From: JAFEDN01 sp963712715
GTDB lineage: Bacteria; Pseudomonadota; Gammaproteobacteria; Coxiellales; Coxiellaceae
Direction: 5' to 3'
Length of the DNA stretch: 64,000 bases
NCBI GenBank assembly: GCA_963712715.1
Contig: CAVQJI010000035.1
Coordinates: 1-64,000 of the forward strand
Shown: piece by piece, positions 8,549 through 16,374 of the stretch
Numbering within the stretch: the stretch's first letter is position 1
Layout: every line of letters begins with the position of its first letter
Program-made: the position numbers and the translations under genes
Notes under the pieces: generated by a model
The model's database searches: none
The model's input: the letters and a program-made list of their open reading frames with translations, nothing else
What the model was told of the DNA's origin: nothing

Positions 8549-10345
8549 ATGATGCAGGACTACCGGCATTGGCAATTACACACCGATGATGATCACATTT
8601 TATGGTTGGCCATTAACCGCCAGGACGCTTCGGTGAATTCTTTAAATCGCGAAGTGTTTACCGAACTGGAAACTATCCTGACAGCGATTTCATCCGATCT
8701 GCCCGCCGGAGTTATTATTTTCTCCGGAAAAAAAAAGGGATTTATCGCCGGGGCGGATATTAAGCAATTTATCGCTATTAAAACCGCTGACGAAGCCTAC
8801 GATTTGATCCGCCAGGCGCAGACTATTCTGGAACGTCTCAATCAACTTCCCATCCCAACCGTTGCGATGATCCGCGGTTTTTGTTTGGGCGGCGGTTTAG
8901 AATTGGCGCTGGCCTGCCGTTACCGGATTGCCGAAGAGAGTCCTGCCACGCAACTGGGATTACCCGAGGTCAAATTAGGTTTACATCCAGGTTGGGGCGG
9001 AACAGTGCGACTGCCCCGGCTAATCGGCGCTTCGGAGGCCATGCGTATGATGCTGACCGGCCAATCCGTTTCCGCGGAAACCGCCGCCCGGCTGGGTTTG
9101 GTGGATGTCGCTGTACCTGAACGGCATCTGGAGCGGGCCGCCCGCGCATATGTATTGAAGCCGCCGCCACTCCATCGTCCGCGAGGTCTTGCGAGGTGGA
9201 GCAACACCGCCTGGGTACGCCCTTTATTGGGTAAGATATTCCAAAAAAAATTAGAACAAAAAATCAATTCAAGTCATTATCCTGCACCGTTTGCCATTAT
9301 CAACAATTGGGTTAATCATGGTGTCGAGGGAGAAGCAGCGATGATGAGCGAAGCGCGTTCCATCGCCGATTTGATGGTAGGCCCCACCAGCCGGGAGTTA
9401 GTCCGGGTTTTTTTCTTACAGGATCAGCTCAAGGCTTTCGCGAAAAATCCAAAATTTAAACCCACCACTCACATCCATGTCATTGGCGCAGGAACTATGG
9501 GAGGAGATATTGCCGCCTGGTGCGCATACAAAGGTTTTAGGGTGACTTTACAGGATCAGACCCCAGAGCAAATCGCCCCGGCTATTGGCCGCGCCCGGCG
9601 GTTATTTCTCAAAAAACTCTCACAGCCGAGATTAATTCAGGCGGCTTTTGACCGCCTGCGGCCAGACCCTTCCGGTTTGGGATTATCGCGAGCAGATATT
9701 GTTATTGAAGCTGTATTTGAAGATCTCGCAGTTAAGCAGGAATTATTTAAAATGATAGAATCCAGAGTCAAAAAAGATGCTATTATCGCGACGAACACTT
9801 CCAGTATCCCGTTGCAGGACATTGCGACAACGCTGCTAAATCCGGGACGATTGATCGGACTCCATTTTTTTAATCCCGTCTCGAAAATGCTGCTGGTGGA
9901 AATTGTGAGACCGGAAGCAGGTGACGATGAGACTCTCGCCGATGCCGCAGGTTTTATTAATCAGCTTGGCCATTATCCATTACCGGTTAAGAGCCGCCCC
10001 GGCTTTTTAATCAATCGAATTTTAATGCCTTATCTGTTGGAAGCGATTATTCTTCATGAAGAAGGCGCCCCGGTGGCCGCTATCGACCAGGCCGCGAAAG
10101 ATTTCGGCATGCCGATGGGTCCCATTGAATTAGCCGATAAGGTCGGTCTGGATATCTGTTTATCGGTGGCTAACCATTTGGCGCCGGTTTATGGATTTAA
10201 AGTGCCCGAAAAGTTGGCGATAATGGTGAATGAAAAACAGTTAGGCGTTAAGACCGGGCGCGGCTTTTATCGGTATACCCGCGAAGGCGCGCCGATCATT
10301 CACAAAGCCGCGTCATTCCCGGCCCGGATCTGGCGGACCGTTTGA
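8549..10345 (+). CDS. Enoyl-CoA hydratase/3-hydroxyacyl-CoA dehydrogenase (FadJ-like), frameshifted before the C-terminus
   Basis: Bifunctional beta-oxidation enzyme. The N-terminal crotonase domain (about residues 15-200) shows IAGADIKQF and the oxyanion-hole region FCLGGGLELALACRYR. The dehydrogenase domain starts near residue 308 with the NAD-binding motif GAGTMGGDIAAW and contains ATNTSSIPL and IGLHFFNPVSKM. The frame ends at residue 598 with a run (AASFPARIWRTV) that no longer resembles the family. The true continuation, PDLADRLILRLCNEAV, is in the next frame from about 10322, so one base has been gained or lost near 10310-10325. Together with the following fragment the length would be about 678 residues, usual for FadJ. 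Either a recent pseudogene or a sequence error. Confidence 0.9.
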   Translation: MMQDYRHWQLHTDDDHILWLAINRQDASVNSLNREVFTELETILTAISSDLPAGVIIFSGKKKGFIAGADIKQFIAIKTADEAYDLIRQAQTILERLNQLPIPTVAMIRGFCLGGGLELALACRYRIAEESPATQLGLPEVKLGLHPGWGGTVRLPRLIGASEAMRMMLTGQSVSAETAARLGLVDVAVPERHLERAARAYVLKPPPLHRPRGLARWSNTAWVRPLLGKIFQKKLEQKINSSHYPAPFAIINNWVNHGVEGEAAMMSEARSIADLMVGPTSRELVRVFFLQDQLKAFAKNPKFKPTTHIHVIGAGTMGGDIAAWCAYKGFRVTLQDQTPEQIAPAIGRARRLFLKKLSQPRLIQAAFDRLRPDPSGLGLSRADIVIEAVFEDLAVKQELFKMIESRVKKDAIIATNTSSIPLQDIATTLLNPGRLIGLHFFNPVSKMLLVEIVRPEAGDDETLADAAGFINQLGHYPLPVKSRPGFLINRILMPYLLEAIILHEEGAPVAAIDQAAKDFGMPMGPIELADKVGLDICLSVANHLAPVYGFKVPEKLAIMVNEKQLGVKTGRGFYRYTREGAPIIHKAASFPARIWRTV

Positions 10346-10584
10346 TCTTGCGATTATGCAACGAAGCCGTAGCATGCTGGGCAGAAAAAGTAGTGGCCAG
10401 CGCGGACCTGCTGGACGCCGGTATGATTTACGGCACAGGTTTCGCGCCTTTTCGCGGCGGACCAATGGAATATATTCGTAAAACCGGTCCAGAGGAAATG
10501 CAGGAAAAATTGCGGCGTTTTCAGGAACAATACGGCGAACGATTTAAACCGTATCCGCAATGGTCTGAAATCCAAACGCGATGA
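10342..10584 (+). pseudogene. C-terminal fragment of the FadJ-like enzyme
   Basis: The frame overlaps the end of the upstream piece (TTGA) and encodes the last 80 residues of the 3-hydroxyacyl-CoA dehydrogenase C-terminal domain: LCNEAVACWAEKVVASADLLDAG, then GTGFAPFRGGP, which are conserved in FadB/FadJ. It has no ribosome-binding site of its own that I can see, so it is the detached end of the preceding gene rather than a separate gene. An alternative is that the TTGA overlap allows coupled translation into two chains. Confidence 0.85.
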
Positions 10585-10616
10585 CATATAGGCATCGGGA
10601 TTGAATTTTCGATATT

Positions 10617-10701
10617 GTCATTGCGAGCGCCAGCGAAGCAATCCAGTACAGAGCGTTGTCCGAAGTACATGCTGGATTGCTTCGCTGGCGCTCGCAATGA
10701 C
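10617..10701. repeat. Interspersed palindrome, GTCATTGCGAGCG class
   Basis: An 85-bp inverted repeat: GTCATTGCGAGCGCCAGCGA then AGCAATCCAG, a short variable loop, then the complementary arm ending TCGCAATGAC. The same arms recur at 12642-12725, 39237-39320, 44314-44397 and 59613-59696, and as a half copy at 50563-50592. Here it sits between the fad cluster and a membrane-protein gene. Confidence 0.9.
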
Positions 10702-10734
10702 GGGTTGAACCTAAAATTATTTCGGGATGATTAT

Positions 10735-11481
10735 ATGCTTTATCCACCTTCAGTCAGTTCATTCGACCCGCTTTTTACATTAAGCTTTCGCTATGCGTGG
10801 CGCGCTTTACGGCAGATTTTTCCCCTGATTATCATCTTTGTTGCGATCATTTCGCTGTTGACGCGTTTGCCCAATGCTCCCGTCTTTATTCAACGGCTCA
10901 TAGGAATTATTGCTATGGCCATTGCGATTCTGCTGTTGGTGATGGCGTTTTGCCGCGTCTGACGCCATGCTGCGCCAAGCGCCGCAGACCTGGCGTGAAA
11001 CCTGGGATCGCACCCAGGCAAGCATTTTACGAATTTATTTAACCTGGTTGTTGGTCGCTATCGCCTGCTTCGTGATTTTTTTTATTGGCAAGTGGCTGGT
11101 GTTATTTCTGGGAATAACGGGGGCGCCGGAGGGATCGCCATGGTTCTGCTGATAGGCATTCCGATGATTGTATTATTGATTTTCTTTTACTTAACCATTC
11201 CTTTGCTGGCGTTATATGAAAATTCAGTGCAGGCCGCGTTTTACGAAAGCGCCGCGGTCGCTCGCCGCCGTTTTTTGCCTTTACTGATTTTATATGCGGA
11301 GATAGTGATCATGCTGTTTATATCCTCCAGTCACACTCTTCACGCGCAATGGTTGCTGAAACATCACCTGATGGAACTTTGCAATCTGCTGGTATTCAGC
11401 GCGATTCTGCCTTTAGTTCTGAATCAAACCTTATTACTGCTGCACGACGTTAAACTAAAGCAGGTCAGCCATTCCGTATAA
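10735..11481 (+). pseudogene. Multi-pass membrane protein, broken by two frameshifts
   Basis: Three segments (10735-10962, 10967-11152, 11092-11481) read as one protein of about 248 residues with five or six hydrophobic stretches (for example LIIIFVAIISLL, IAMAIAILLLVMA, WLLVAIACFVIFF). The first break is at a TTTT run at 10949: removing one T joins LLLVMAF to AASDAMLRQAPQTW. The second lies between 11090 and 11150, near a GGGGG run. The arrangement resembles small gammaproteobacterial inner-membrane proteins with TWRETWDRT-like loops, but I do not recognise a named family. Frame loss at homopolymers allows either a pseudogene or an assembly error. Confidence 0.65.
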
Positions 11482-11486
11482 AAGAC

Positions 11487-11501
11487 CTAATATTTCCTTA
11501 A
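11487..11501 (+). promoter_or_regulatory. PmrA-type tandem box upstream of the CaaX protein
   Basis: CTAATATTTCCTTAA matches the PmrA-box pattern TTAATATTnnCTTAA at all but the first base. The two half-sites are 11 bp apart, one helical turn. It ends 66 bp before the ATG at 11568. Comparable boxes are at 24822-24847, 39133-39149 and 53076-53101. Confidence 0.5.
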
Positions 11502-11567
11502 CATTTTTAAGTTACTTTATGTTTCCTTACATGGATTAATTTATTAATAATTATTGGAGATTATTGT

Positions 11568-12509
11568 ATGCGTTATTCTGATTGGAAAGCAAAGTATATT
11601 AGACCTCATGCAGAAAAAAATGAATCTTTGCGTCATTTTAGTCAAAATAAATTTTATGCAACTCTATTGTTGGGGACACTTGAAAAAGAATTTTCCTGTC
11701 AATCAATAATAGCTGACGAAAAATTTATTGGTATCGTCCAAACACATGTGGACGGGCTGAGAAATGCTGGCTTCGGTTATGAGCATGAAAATGCTACGAA
11801 AGCAATGGCAAGTGACCCTTATAAGTTTGAAGCGTATGCTAATTTCGTCAAGCAACTTAAAGAGAATAATTACCTTGGCCATGTAAAAATTTTTCGAAAA
11901 TCCAATAATCTGGCTGTTCAATTCGATAATGTCAGGTCCAGGGAAATGTTTGAGGTCAAATTGGGACATGAAATATTTACCAACAACAAATTCCTGTCTG
12001 GAAAAGCATGTCCTCAAAGAGATTCGAAACTGATTAATTTATTGGAGTTCCCTTACTATAAAGCTGGAGAGGGAGAACCTGCTGTTACATTTCCTAGTCA
12101 AGGAATGCGCGATAAATTTTATAAGCTGCTTGTTATAGATAGTTTAATCAATATATATGCTAAGAAGGGACAGGAGACTACTCTTTACTTTAAAGACGAG
12201 AAACTCCATAAACCGGATCACTCATTATCAATCCCACCCCCCAAAGAGTTGGCAAATACGGATGTCAATTATTTGGAAACCAGAACAATAGTGGTCGGCG
12301 ATGAGCTTGATATTCCTCTTCAAGGGATCAGTGTTTTAATCAAGATAGTCCTGGAATATGCCAACTCCCTGGAGGGGGAGGATGTAAAACCGATGGAGAG
12401 TGTTAAAGGAAAATCACAGTTAATAGCGTCACAAGGTCTTATGGCCCAGTCTTCTAAGGTTTCTCAAAACAATAGCACAAATGAAAAAGATCAATGTCTG
12501 CTGCAATAA
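11568..12509 (+). CDS. Hypothetical protein with C-terminal CaaX box; candidate effector
   Basis: A 313-residue protein I do not recognise. It has no signal peptide or membrane segment. The base composition is clearly more AT-rich than the flanking metabolic genes. A ribosome-binding site (TTGGAG) lies ten bases before the ATG. The last four residues are CLLQ, a match to the eukaryotic CaaX prenylation motif (Cys, two aliphatics, then Gln, which favours farnesyl transfer). They end a hydrophilic, apparently unstructured tail (about residues 280-313, rich in Ser, Gln and Asn). Legionella effectors such as AnkB use CaaX boxes to be lipidated by the host and reach membranes. Bacteria lack the prenyltransferase, so the motif would matter only in a host cell. 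A PmrA-like box lies upstream. Effector status is inferred. Confidence 0.8.
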   Translation: MRYSDWKAKYIRPHAEKNESLRHFSQNKFYATLLLGTLEKEFSCQSIIADEKFIGIVQTHVDGLRNAGFGYEHENATKAMASDPYKFEAYANFVKQLKENNYLGHVKIFRKSNNLAVQFDNVRSREMFEVKLGHEIFTNNKFLSGKACPQRDSKLINLLEFPYYKAGEGEPAVTFPSQGMRDKFYKLLVIDSLINIYAKKGQETTLYFKDEKLHKPDHSLSIPPPKELANTDVNYLETRTIVVGDELDIPLQGISVLIKIVLEYANSLEGEDVKPMESVKGKSQLIASQGLMAQSSKVSQNNSTNEKDQCLLQ

Positions 12510-12600
12510 TTGAGAGTCTGACTGAGTCGCGTAGGCGATTTCGATAAGATCCTTTAATGAGACCCTGGCCGGATGACTGTCAACACAGTGATCTGCTAGG

Positions 12601-12767
12601 GCAATGCTATTAAGTTAAGCGCCTCTCTTCCAAAGTATGCCGTCATTGCGAGCGCGAGCGAAGCAATCCAGTACAGAATTTCCACAAAGTTCGAACTGGA
12701 TTGCTTCGCTCGCGCTCGCAATGACAGCATACTGCGGACGAATTTTCTTAACTTAATGGCATTGATC
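12601..12767. repeat. Composite palindrome: GTCATTGCGAGCG element inside a TTAAGTTAAG element
   Basis: The inner hairpin (12634-12732) is the GTCATTGCGAGCG class extended by AGTATGC/GCATACT. It lies between the outer inverted arms ATTAAGTTAAG (12609-12619) and CTTAACTTAAT (12747-12757). The outer arms match the outer layer at 59540-59785 and a relic at 32236-32250. Near-identical direct repeats (TGATCTGC(T/C)AGGG) lie at about 12589 and 12764, on both sides. The whole block fills the gap between the CaaX protein and the antitoxin gene. Confidence 0.75.
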
Positions 12768-12826
12768 TGCCAGGGTCAATCACAGAGACCTGAAAAACCT
12801 GGAAAACCGGTTATTGCGTGGAGGGC

Positions 12827-13015
12827 TTATTTTCCGTCTTTTTGCGTGTCAGCGTTGGCGCTTTCTTCAAGGGCGCGCAGGTCATGCAAAGACACCAGGG
12901 CAGCGACGGGTTTGCCGCGGCGGGTTAAAATGACACGTCGGCCGCCGTAGGAAGCCTGATTGATTAATTCAGCAAAATTTTCTCTTGCGGCCACAGTAGT
13001 TATCGTTTTCATCAC
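12827..13015 (-). CDS. Phd/YefM-family antitoxin, no toxin partner seen
   Basis: A 62-residue protein with the Phd/YefM pattern: N-terminal MKTITTVAARENFAELINQA, then GRRVILTRRGKPVAALVSL. In this family the N-terminal half dimerises and binds the operator, and the C-terminal tail neutralises a toxin (RelE, Doc or VapC type). Downstream on the same strand (below 12827) there are only repeats, and no toxin-like frame is present on either side. It is either an orphan antitoxin or the remnant of a module that lost its toxin. A ribosome-binding site (GGAG) lies just upstream of 13015. Confidence 0.85.
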   Translation of the reverse strand: MMKTITTVAARENFAELINQASYGGRRVILTRRGKPVAALVSLHDLRALEESANADTQKDGK

Positions 13016-13192
13016 TTTCTCCAGGTTTATAAACTAGTTTATTTTATTCAATTTTTTCAAGTACTTAAATGCCCCGAACGCGTAACAAGTCGAAATGCAC
13101 GCTAATTGAGTGAAAATTATACAATAATCAGGAGGATAAGTCAAGCATTTTTCTGGTTTTTCTGGTATTTGCTCAGTACACGACATTTTTTT

Positions 13193-13320
13193 CACCTCTC
13201 CCCTTGTGGGAGAGGTCGACGCGTGAAGCGCGGCGGGTGAGGGGTTGAACGAAGCAGTTTCCTATTGCTAACTGCTTGATTCTACCCCTCACCCCAACCC
13301 TCTCCCACAAGGGGAGAGGG
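13193..13320. repeat. Palindromic repeat, CCTCTCCCCTTGTGGGAGAGG class
   Basis: A 128-bp inverted repeat with arms CACCTCTCCCCTTGTGGGAG and its complement ending TCCCACAAGGGGAGAGGG, plus inner GGGTGAGGGG/CCCCTCACCC. A broken copy appears to host the nested element at 59522-59800. The rest of 13016-13390 is AT-rich and shows no gene. Confidence 0.8.
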
Positions 13321-13390
13321 AGTTTGAGCTTGTTCACGAATTTTTGTCATGTAGAAGAGTGGTAGATTTTGCAGAAGCAAAATCGATTGA

Positions 13391-14074
13391 TTATCGGTAA
13401 AAATTAGGTCGTGATGTGGATTGGGATTGAGTCTTTTCTCTTTTTTGAAGATAAAAAGCAGTTTGAGATACTTTTCCTTCAGCCAGTTTTACTTTTTGCC
13501 CCTGTCGAGAAGAGTTGGCACATACCATGGCTGCTTTACCGAAGATCACTGCACCACTCAACATCATTCCTACAGAGACAATAGTGTCGAAGTCATCCCC
13601 AAGTCTGTGGATGGGACAAGAGAATTGTCGATAATTAATTCTCATGAAAACTTCAGTTTGATCGAGTTGCTCAAATGAGGAAACACTAATGTGGCTCATT
13701 ATTCCAAAAAGCTGGATTCCGCCAACTGCATAATGAAAAAGAAAATCTATCAGTTTGCTGGTTCTGCTCTGTATTGTGGGTAATAAATCTTTTTGCTCTT
13801 TAAATTCTCGATTTGCCGAGATGTGCCGGTTTCGTGCATCCTTTAAAGAAATAAGTGAGTTATCATATTCATTAACAAGGTTACTAAAAAAATGAGAAGT
13901 TTTATCTAATTGATTAATTTCAAAAGAATTTAGAAAGCCAAAAATGATAAATACTAAATCTTTTGTAACTTTCTCCTCTTGAATAAGTATTAGCAGGTTT
14001 GTTTTTTTCTGTGATTGAAAAATAATTGGCATAAAATAATTGATTACAGAATTTTTTGTTAAATTAAATCTCAT
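13391..14074 (-). CDS. Hypothetical protein with F-box-like domain; candidate effector
   Basis: A 227-residue protein. Residues about 35-70 (KVTKDLVFIIFGFLNSFEIN then QLDKTSHFFSNLV) follow the F-box pattern: a short N-terminal strand, hydrophobic IFGFL, spacer, then a helix of the form L-x-K-x-S-x-x-F-x-x-L. F-boxes recruit Skp1 of host SCF ubiquitin ligases, and Legionella AnkB, LegU1 and Licaf use them that way. The rest is unfamiliar; residues 165-185 (IVSVGMMLSGAVIFGKAAM) form a hydrophobic segment that could be a membrane helix. The C-terminus is polar and rich in Ser, Gln and Lys. The gene stands alone and is AT-rich compared with its neighbours. Effector status is inferred from the domain only. 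Confidence 0.75.
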   Translation of the reverse strand: MRFNLTKNSVINYFMPIIFQSQKKTNLLILIQEEKVTKDLVFIIFGFLNSFEINQLDKTSHFFSNLVNEYDNSLISLKDARNRHISANREFKEQKDLLPTIQSRTSKLIDFLFHYAVGGIQLFGIMSHISVSSFEQLDQTEVFMRINYRQFSCPIHRLGDDFDTIVSVGMMLSGAVIFGKAAMVCANSSRQGQKVKLAEGKVSQTAFYLQKREKTQSQSTSRPNFYR

Positions 14075-14130
14075 TATATTTTCCTTTTATTATTAATATA
14101 ACGGCATTATATTCCATAGGTTTATTTGCT

Positions 14131-15255
14131 TCAAGTTGGTGACAGGGCTTTAATAGACTTTAGTATTTCCCAACTGGCAAATTCCACGGCGTAAGCAGGC
14201 GTTCTTTCTCTGCGAAAAGGAATCATCAGCTCGGTGTGATGGCGAAAGTTTCCGGTATTAATTTCCAGTTTTAATTGGGTTTGGGATTGCGCCTGGTCGC
14301 GCCAATAACTATCCATGCCGCGCAGGGTGATACGTATCGCATCCGGATTAACCTGAACGCAGGAAAAATCAAGATAAGGAAAGGATGCCGGGTCCAGTAA
14401 AATCGTGGCTAACAGACCCCCGGTGGCTTGGTCGTCAATTTGCAGTGCGCAGGAATTTTCGTGAATATACTGCTTCAATTGTGCCGAGGCTTTCTGCCTA
14501 CAATGACTGACCGATTGTGCGCCGATAATCGTCTCAAAATGTCCGCGCATTTTTTCCAGAGCTGCTGCATCGGCGGACTGCAGTTTAATTTCCAGATAGG
14601 GATGATTAATCCGGTAACCCACGTAACATCCGGAACCTTTTACCAAGGGGTCCAGTAATTCCGCGATGCTGCCTTCGCTCACACCCAATAGTAACCATTC
14701 GCAACGAAATAAAGGTTGGGCGTAACCCTGGGACAGTAAGTATGGCAGAACATGGTTTTCGAAAATCGGCAGACATTCAAAGGGAGGTCCAGGCAGCATA
14801 AAAATCGGTTGCTGGCCGTGCATCACCTGGCATCCCGCAGCCGTACCATTATTGTTGGGAAAAATAATGGCGTCAGGCGGAAATAAACATTGTTGACGGT
14901 TACTTTCCGGAATAGGTAATGAGAAGCGACGCATACGTTCCACCACCTGTTCCCAGCAAACTTCATCGAAAACCAGCGGGGTGTTTAAAACAGCTTCGAG
15001 AGCAAAACGGGTGCGATCATCCGAGGTTGGTCCCAGACCGCCGGTAATAATGAGTCCGGCATGGTCCACCAGTAAAAATCGTATGGCCGATTCGATCTGG
15101 CTCTGATCGTCGCTGGCAGTGATATGCAGGCCGGGTTGAATAGTGTGATCGAATAATTGCCGCGCTATATGGTGACTGTTGGTGTTTAATACATCGCCAT
15201 TGACGAGTTCATCGCCCGTGGAAAGCAGCGCTATTTTATTGATTATTTTGGCCAC
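14131..15255 (-). CDS. CinA-like molybdopterin-binding domain protein
   Basis: The N-terminal half is a MoCF/CinA domain: LLSTGDELVNGDVLNTNS at residues 9-26, GLIITGGLGPTSDDRT near 68, and PNNNGTAAGC and MLPGPPFEC further on, typical of CinA proteins. The C-terminal half (from about residue 250) is not the PncC nicotinamide-nucleotide amidase domain found in full-length CinA. The 374-residue length therefore fits the shorter gammaproteobacterial relatives (YfaY type). The molecular role is uncertain; pyridine-nucleotide salvage is suggested for the family. The start lies 13 bases inside the ferredoxin gene, so the two are co-transcribed. Confidence 0.85.
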   Translation of the reverse strand: MAKIINKIALLSTGDELVNGDVLNTNSHHIARQLFDHTIQPGLHITASDDQSQIESAIRFLLVDHAGLIITGGLGPTSDDRTRFALEAVLNTPLVFDEVCWEQVVERMRRFSLPIPESNRQQCLFPPDAIIFPNNNGTAAGCQVMHGQQPIFMLPGPPFECLPIFENHVLPYLLSQGYAQPLFRCEWLLLGVSEGSIAELLDPLVKGSGCYVGYRINHPYLEIKLQSADAAALEKMRGHFETIIGAQSVSHCRQKASAQLKQYIHENSCALQIDDQATGGLLATILLDPASFPYLDFSCVQVNPDAIRITLRGMDSYWRDQAQSQTQLKLEINTGNFRHHTELMIPFRRERTPAYAVEFASWEILKSIKALSPT

Positions 15256-15578
15256 TCGCGTTCCAGATGGGATAATTTATCCGTGACCGTTTTCCATTCG
15301 TGTGCGTCGGGCGGCGCTTCTTTTTTTACGGCGATCATTGGCCATTGTTTGGCGAGTTCAGCATTCAGAGCGGTAAAGGCTTTTTGGTTTGCCGGCACAT
15401 CGTCCTCGGCAAAGATGGCGTTGACCGGGCACTCTGGCACGCATAAATGGCAGTCGATGCATTCATTAGGATCGATCACTAAAAAATTTGGTCCTTCACG
15501 AAAACAGTCCACCGGGCAAACTTCGACGCAATCTGTATATTTACAACGTATGCACGCTTCGGTAACCACGTAAGTCAT
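15243..15578 (-). CDS. fdxA: Ferredoxin FdxA (3Fe-4S/4Fe-4S type)
   Basis: A small electron carrier of 111 residues. The N-terminal cluster motif is CIRCKYTDCVEVCPVDCF and the second is CIDCHLCVPECPV, which together bind one [3Fe-4S] and one [4Fe-4S] cluster as in Azotobacter FdI-type ferredoxins. The C-terminal tail (about residues 60-111) is the usual extension, with KQWPMIAVKKEAPPDA. It lies divergently from the ibaG gene, 70 bp away, and overlaps the CinA-like gene downstream. Confidence 0.95.
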   Translation of the reverse strand: MTYVVTEACIRCKYTDCVEVCPVDCFREGPNFLVIDPNECIDCHLCVPECPVNAIFAEDDVPANQKAFTALNAELAKQWPMIAVKKEAPPDAHEWKTVTDKLSHLEREWPK

Positions 15579-15648
15579 GAAAAAATCCCCCTGCCAATTA
15601 ATATGGCCAATACTTTAAAAAATAACCAATTTCGGGTATTATAACCAA

Positions 15649-15882
15649 ATGGTTACTTCTGAACAAATCAAAGCCTGGATTGAGACCGGCCTGCCCGAGA
15701 GTACGGCGGAAGTCACCGGCGATGGCCATCACTTTGAAGCAGTGGTGATCAGCCCAATGTTCGACCAGAAGAATAAAGTTCAGCGGCACCGTTTGGTTTA
15801 TTCCGCGCTTGGGCAACGAATGCAGAGCGAAATCCACGCATTATCGTTACAGACATTAACTCCTGAAGAGGTTAGATCATGA
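15649..15882 (+). CDS. ibaG: BolA-family protein (IbaG-like)
   Basis: A 77-residue BolA-fold protein with the conserved GDGHHFEAVVIS segment (the His that ligates an Fe-S cluster with a monothiol glutaredoxin), then KVQRHRLVYSAL and MQSEIHALSLQTLTP. The size and sequence fit IbaG/YrbA rather than the longer BolA. In many gammaproteobacteria ibaG sits with mla-murA. Here it instead overlaps the start of its functional partner, the CGFS glutaredoxin, by four bases, supporting joint Fe-S trafficking. Confidence 0.92.
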   Translation: MVTSEQIKAWIETGLPESTAEVTGDGHHFEAVVISPMFDQKNKVQRHRLVYSALGQRMQSEIHALSLQTLTPEEVRS

Positions 15883-16187
15883 CAGTAAAAGAAAAAATCC
15901 ACCAGACTATCCGCTCAAATCCAGTCGTTCTTTATATGAAGGGCACCGCCGACTTCCCTCAATGTGGCTTTTCTGGCCGGGTGGTGCAGATTCTGCAAAA
16001 ATGCGGGGTTAAATTTGTAGATATCAATGTGCTCGACGACGAAGAAATCCGTCAGGGTATCAAGGATTACGCCAATTGGCCGACCATTCCCCAGTTATAT
16101 GTGCAGGGAGAATTCGTGGGCGGCTGTGATATTGTCAACGAAATGTACGCCAGCGGCGAACTGCAAAAATTATTCAAAAGTCTTTAA
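15879..16187 (+). CDS. grxD: Monothiol glutaredoxin Grx4
   Basis: A 102-residue CGFS-type glutaredoxin. The active site FPQCGFSGR is at about residues 27-35, followed by the glutathione-binding WPTIPQLYV and GGCDIVNEMY. The protein binds a glutathione-coordinated [2Fe-2S] cluster and passes it on with BolA-type partners. It is translationally coupled to ibaG (four-base overlap). Its last bases overlap the 3' end of the small convergent gene on the other strand. Confidence 0.96.
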   Translation: MTVKEKIHQTIRSNPVVLYMKGTADFPQCGFSGRVVQILQKCGVKFVDINVLDDEEIRQGIKDYANWPTIPQLYVQGEFVGGCDIVNEMYASGELQKLFKSL

Positions 16188-16356
16188 AGATATCGTTCTG
16201 ATCTTTGCGTAAGGGCGTTTTTTTGTCGCGCAGGCGGCGAATACGCTTGTATTTAGTGATTTCTGCCTGCTGGGAGGCAGATTTTGGGTTGATCTCGTCA
16301 AATTCCTTTAACTTTATGTCGATACTACTCACATAATGTTTATTAATTTTTCGCAT
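16174..16356 (-). CDS. Small conserved protein, Coxiella CBU_0585-like
   Basis: A basic protein of about 60 residues when started at the Met at 16356 (MRKINKHYVSSIDIKLKEFD), with SASQQAEITKYKRIRRLRDK in the middle. From memory this matches a small family of Coxiella and Legionella relatives named after CBU_0585; no function is known. The frame remains open upstream to 16392, but those codons overlap the likely start of the next gene and look unconserved. The position beside grxD fits Coxiella gene order as I recall it. Confidence 0.65.
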   Translation of the reverse strand: MRKINKHYVSSIDIKLKEFDEINPKSASQQAEITKYKRIRRLRDKKTPLRKDQNDIFKDF

Positions 16357-16374
16357 GGTTTGATACAATGCTCC

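Noticed and set aside
15598..15837. 79-codon minus-strand frame over ibaG
   Set aside because: Antisense to a conserved BolA-family protein and without a plausible start site.
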